DNA of 8,690 nucleotides from AB-629-J13 sp964496365 (lineage in GTDB: Bacteria > Fidelibacterota > Marinisomatia > Marinisomatales > AB-629-J13): positions 1-8,690 of the forward strand of contig CAZBZK010000065.1 of NCBI GenBank assembly GCA_964496365.1, written 5' to 3'. The translations under genes and the position numbers were made by a program. Shown one piece after another: positions 6,324 through 8,690 of this stretch. Each line of letters opens with the position of its first letter. The first letter of the stretch is position 1. The notes under the pieces are model-generated. The model worked only from the letters and a program-made list of their open reading frames with translations, was not told the DNA's origin and searched no databases.

Positions 6324-8078
6324 TTATTTCTTTTTGTATCTCTTTTTGCGATTGCCTTTATTTTTCTTGAAGGTCTTTTCTTTAAATCGGTTATTTCCAT
6401 TTCGTCTTTTTTTTCTTTTTTTTCCACTTCCGCTTGAAAATGAATCTCGGAGTTTTTCATTAGAAATCTCAATCGATATTGAGATACCATCAAATTTTAC
6501 GTTTTTAAATCCTTTAATTAGTTTTTCTTTTTTCTTATCTTCAATCTCAAAAAGCGAAAACTTATTTTTTATATCTATTTTTCCGATGACAGCATTTAGA
6601 TTCCCCAACGCTTCATTAATTAACCCCATTAATCGTGCAGGATTCAGTTTGTTTTTTGAACCAATATTGATATATATAGTTGAAAAAGGAGTTTTTCTCC
6701 GTTCGCTTTTTTTACGTTTTTCTCGTTTGTTATTTTTGCCTGAGATATTGATATCTTTTGAGTTTTTATAATAGGATAAGAATCTGTTAAACTCAGCGGA
6801 AACAAAATGTTTGATAAGTTGTTCTCTGTCTAGCCATTCAAGTTTTGAATAAATATCAGGTAGAAATGGTTCAATCTGGGATTCATCAACGTTTACTTTT
6901 TCGATTTTATCTATGAGAGAAAAAAGTTGTTTTTTGCAAATATCTTTACCACTTGGAACTAACTCCCTGGAAAATGTAATCCCAGCTAATTTTTCAATAT
7001 CTTTTATTTTTCTCATATCCCGTGTGTGGATAATCGCAATAGACACTCCGCTTTTCCCTGCACGACCCGTTCTACCACTTCTGTGAATATATACTTCAGG
7101 ATCATCCGGCAAATTATAATTGATAATATGAGTCAGATTTGTTACATCCAATCCTCTTGCAGCAACATCTGTGGCAACCAATATTTGCAAACGCCCTTGT
7201 CTGAATTTTCCCATGACCTCATCTCGTTGTGCTTGAGACAAATCACCGTGAATGGTATCAGCATTGTATCCATCATTCATTAATTTATTGGCAACCTCTT
7301 TTGTTTCTCTGCGAGTTCGACAAAAGGAAATTCCATAAATATTTGGATTGCTATCCGCAATTCGTTTTAGTACTTCATACCTATCTGAAGAATGAACCAT
7401 ATAATATATATGTTTCACATTTTCAGCACCCATATTCATTTTTGAGACTGATATTTTGATAGAATCATTCATATATTTTGTGGTGATTGCAATAATTCTT
7501 TTTGACATGGTTGCTGAAAATAGAAGGGTTTGTTTTTTATCCGGAGTTTTGGACAAAATGGTTTCAAGGTCTTCTTTAAACCCCATTGAAAGCATTTCGT
7601 CCGCCTCATCAAGAATGACCCGTTTCACATCCTTCAATATCAATTTTTTTCGCTTAATCAAATCTTTTGTTCTTCCGGGGGTCCCTACCACAATTTGTGC
7701 CCCTTTTTTAATAGCCCTCATTTGAGATTCAATATTTGCACCACCATAAACTGCAACAATATTTATTCCTTTAATATATTTAGAATAACTATTTAAATCC
7801 TTTGTGATTTGTACACAAAGTTCTCTGGTAGGGCATAAAATTAGTGTTTGTGTTTTTTTGTCTTCAAATTTAGTTAGTTGAATTGAGGGTAACCCAAAAG
7901 CCGCCGTTTTACCTGTTCCTGTTTGAGCAGTGGCTATAATATCTTGGTCTGAAGCCATTAAATGAGGAATGGTTCGTTCCTGAATGAGAGTTGGTTTCTC
8001 AAAACCCAATTCCTTAATTGCTTTCTGAATTTCTATCTGTAAACCTATGGTATTAAAAATGTTTTTATTCGTTTTCAT
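6324..8078 (-). CDS. deaD: DEAD-box ATP-dependent RNA helicase, DeaD/CsdA type with DbpA-like RNA-binding domain
   Basis: This ATP-driven RNA unwindase probably acts in ribosome assembly and mRNA turnover in the cytoplasm. Its 584 residues carry every core motif: Q motif GFEKPTLIQ (25-33), I AQTGTGKT (51-58, Lys57), Ia PTREL (83-87), Ib TPGR (133-136), II DEAD (157-160), III SAT (188-190), IV around ISFCRT (250-255), V ATDVAARGLD (302-311) and VI HRSGRTGR (332-339). After a helical segment comes a basic linker (about 447-462). Residues about 465-538 (IYINIGSKNKLNP..LMGLINEALG..IGKIDI) match the DbpA RNA-binding domain. The last 35 residues are almost all Lys, Arg, Asn, Gly. The ATG has no Shine-Dalgarno sequence, but FNTIGL directly after it fits the family's N-terminus. 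A strong promoter candidate lies about 180 bases upstream. The helicase assignment is certain; the deaD symbol over another paralogue name is a judgement. Confidence 0.95.
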   Translation of the reverse strand: MKTNKNIFNTIGLQIEIQKAIKELGFEKPTLIQERTIPHLMASDQDIIATAQTGTGKTAAFGLPSIQLTKFEDKKTQTLILCPTRELCVQITKDLNSYSKYIKGINIVAVYGGANIESQMRAIKKGAQIVVGTPGRTKDLIKRKKLILKDVKRVILDEADEMLSMGFKEDLETILSKTPDKKQTLLFSATMSKRIIAITTKYMNDSIKISVSKMNMGAENVKHIYYMVHSSDRYEVLKRIADSNPNIYGISFCRTRRETKEVANKLMNDGYNADTIHGDLSQAQRDEVMGKFRQGRLQILVATDVAARGLDVTNLTHIINYNLPDDPEVYIHRSGRTGRAGKSGVSIAIIHTRDMRKIKDIEKLAGITFSRELVPSGKDICKKQLFSLIDKIEKVNVDESQIEPFLPDIYSKLEWLDREQLIKHFVSAEFNRFLSYYKNSKDINISGKNNKREKRKKSERRKTPFSTIYINIGSKNKLNPARLMGLINEALGNLNAVIGKIDIKNKFSLFEIEDKKKEKLIKGFKNVKFDGISISIEISNEKLRDSFSSGSGKKRKKRRNGNNRFKEKTFKKNKGNRKKRYKKK

Positions 8079-8255
8079 TTTGTAAATAGTTTTAAAATTT
8101 TCCTATGTGAACATCATTTAAATTAATTTTTGAAAAGGATAATACGCTTTATGGACTCTAAATAAGACTCTTTTCCGTGGTGATACTATCAATTCTTTTC
8201 GAAGAACGCTAAACAAATTCTATCTATTTTGATAAAATTCTTCACCGGTATTTTA
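8079..8255 (-). promoter_or_regulatory. long untranslated leader of the DEAD-box helicase
   Basis: If the promoter at 8256-8284 is used, about 170 bases of RNA precede the helicase ATG. The leader is AT-rich and holds a small hairpin (AAGAA/TTCTT with a 4-base loop, 8193-8206), a possible GAAAAG/CTTTTC pairing enclosing about 32 bases (roughly 8134-8177), and a repeated GACTC on the plus strand (about 8155-8170). There is no ORF with a credible start. E. coli csdA/deaD also has a long regulated leader, so post-transcriptional or cold control is a reasonable inference, but I see no match to a known cold-box or riboswitch core. Confidence 0.45.
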
Positions 8256-8284
8256 ATAATACAAACGGACTGTAACCTTTTCAA
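8256..8284 (-). promoter_or_regulatory. sigma70-like promoter for the helicase-typA operon
   Basis: On the minus strand TTGAAA (8284-8279; 5 of 6 matches to TTGACA) and TATTAT (8261-8256; 5 of 6 matches to TATAAT) are separated by exactly 17 bases. This is the best promoter match I found in the window. It starts 5 bases after the ABC-F stop codon, where a promoter for the next transcription unit would be expected. Start of transcription would be near 8249. Confidence 0.55.
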
Positions 8285-8289
8285 CGGTT

Positions 8290-8690
8290 TCAACTCGTTA
8301 ATCCTTCCTGCTCTTCCATCAATTCTAAATATTCTGCCTCCAGCTGATTCATCTCATCCATGGCTTGTTGGAGTAATTCATAATTATCCCCATTAGCAGG
8401 ATCTTGCGTAATGGCCCGCTGCGATTCCAGCTCAGTTTCGATGGACTTAAACCGTTTCTCTATCCATACCAATCGGTTTCGAATCTTTTTCCGTTCTTTA
8501 TAATTGGACTTCCCTTTGGATTCGCTTTTTACTGCTGTTTCGATTGGTTCAGCCGATTTTTCTTCTCGCTTCTTCCATTCGTAATATTCGTAATTCCCTT
8601 CAAAGGTCCGGATGCCACCACCGCCCACTTCACAAGTGAGATTGGTTACATTATTCAGAAAATGACGATCATGTGAAATACAAACTATTG
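8290..8690 (-). CDS. ABC-F family ATPase, C-terminal end only (5' part beyond window edge)
   Basis: ABC-F proteins are soluble twin-ATPase factors that bind the ribosome and relieve stalled translation or antibiotic blockage. Only the last 132 residues are visible. Reading from the right edge the frame is open and begins IVCISHDRHFLNNVTNL, which is the H-loop (SHDRxFL) of the second ATPase domain. GGGGIRTFEGNYEYYEWKK follows, the standard ABC-F end of the nucleotide-binding domain. The remainder is a charged linker and a two-stranded C-terminal coiled coil (about the last 70 residues), as in YdiF/YheS/Uup-like members. A GTG at 8628 could be mistaken for the start of a separate 112-residue gene, but the conserved residues upstream show it is internal. 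The subgroup cannot be named without the rest. It lies on the same strand as the helicase and typA, 211 bases upstream. Confidence 0.92.
   Translation of the reverse strand, partial: IVCISHDRHFLNNVTNLTCEVGGGGIRTFEGNYEYYEWKKREEKSAEPIETAVKSESKGKSNYKERKKIRNRLVWIEKRFKSIETELESQRAITQDPANGDNYELLQQAMDEMNQLEAEYLELMEEQEGLTS

Noticed and set aside
6293..6493. 66-residue minus-strand frame between the helicase and typA
   Set aside because: It is another frame over the Lys/Arg codons of the helicase tail. The composition explains the open frame, and both flanking genes have clear boundaries.
6334..6771. 145-residue plus-strand frame rich in Phe and Leu, looking like a membrane protein
   Set aside because: It is the complement of Lys/Glu/Arg codons in the helicase C-terminus, which always gives Phe/Leu/Ser-rich antisense frames.
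8290..8628. separate 112-residue hypothetical gene starting at a GTG
   Set aside because: The same frame continues to the window edge and encodes the ABC-F H-loop ISHDRHFL upstream, so it is the tail of a larger ABC-F gene.
1..8690. CRISPR array, insertion sequence, tRNA, integrase or toxin-antitoxin genes
   Set aside because: No spaced repeats, terminal inverted repeats, cloverleaf sequences or matching proteins were seen on either strand.

Overview
The window is an AT-rich bacterial chromosomal segment carrying conserved housekeeping genes. It has no mobile element, CRISPR array, phage gene or tRNA that I can see. The gene content (full-length single-chain glycine decarboxylase, C4 zinc-ribbon coiled-coil protein, BipA, and a DEAD-box helicase with a DbpA-type domain), the low GC and the mostly Shine-Dalgarno-poor starts fit a marine or aquatic member of the Fibrobacterota-Chlorobiota-Bacteroidota (FCB) side of the tree, possibly Marinimicrobia-like. 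That placement is an impression from protein style, not a search result.

Layout. Positions 1-235 (minus strand) hold the 5' two thirds of RNase P RNA (rnpB), cut by the window edge. Just upstream on the same strand, 228-950 encodes a coiled-coil protein ending in a four-cysteine zinc ribbon; its stop codon falls inside the presumed first helix of rnpB. A 280-base divergent spacer (951-1230) follows, with a terminator-like hairpin in the leader of the zinc-ribbon gene. On the plus strand, 1231-4071 is gcvP, overlapping by 4 bases a small four-helix membrane protein of the DUF3147 type (4068-4418). That pair converges on a minus-strand series: an ABC-F ATPase cut by the right edge (8290-8690), a DEAD-box RNA helicase (6324-8078) and the translational GTPase BipA/TypA (4464-6296). 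The helicase and typA are 27 bases apart and look like an operon. A good sigma70-like promoter lies directly after the ABC-F stop and would give the helicase a leader of about 170 bases.

How the genes fit together. The minus-strand block from 8690 to 4464 is a translation and ribosome-maintenance group: ABC-F factor, RNA helicase, BipA. In model bacteria, DeaD/CsdA-type helicases and BipA both support large-subunit assembly, especially in the cold. rnpB adds tRNA 5' maturation at the other end. gcvP belongs to glycine cleavage and one-carbon metabolism, but gcvT, gcvH and lpd are not in the window.

I looked for an undescribed system and did not find a convincing one. The points worth checking are the helicase leader and its promoter, the rnpB/CDS junction, the translational coupling of DUF3147 to gcvP, and the hairpin before the zinc-ribbon gene.
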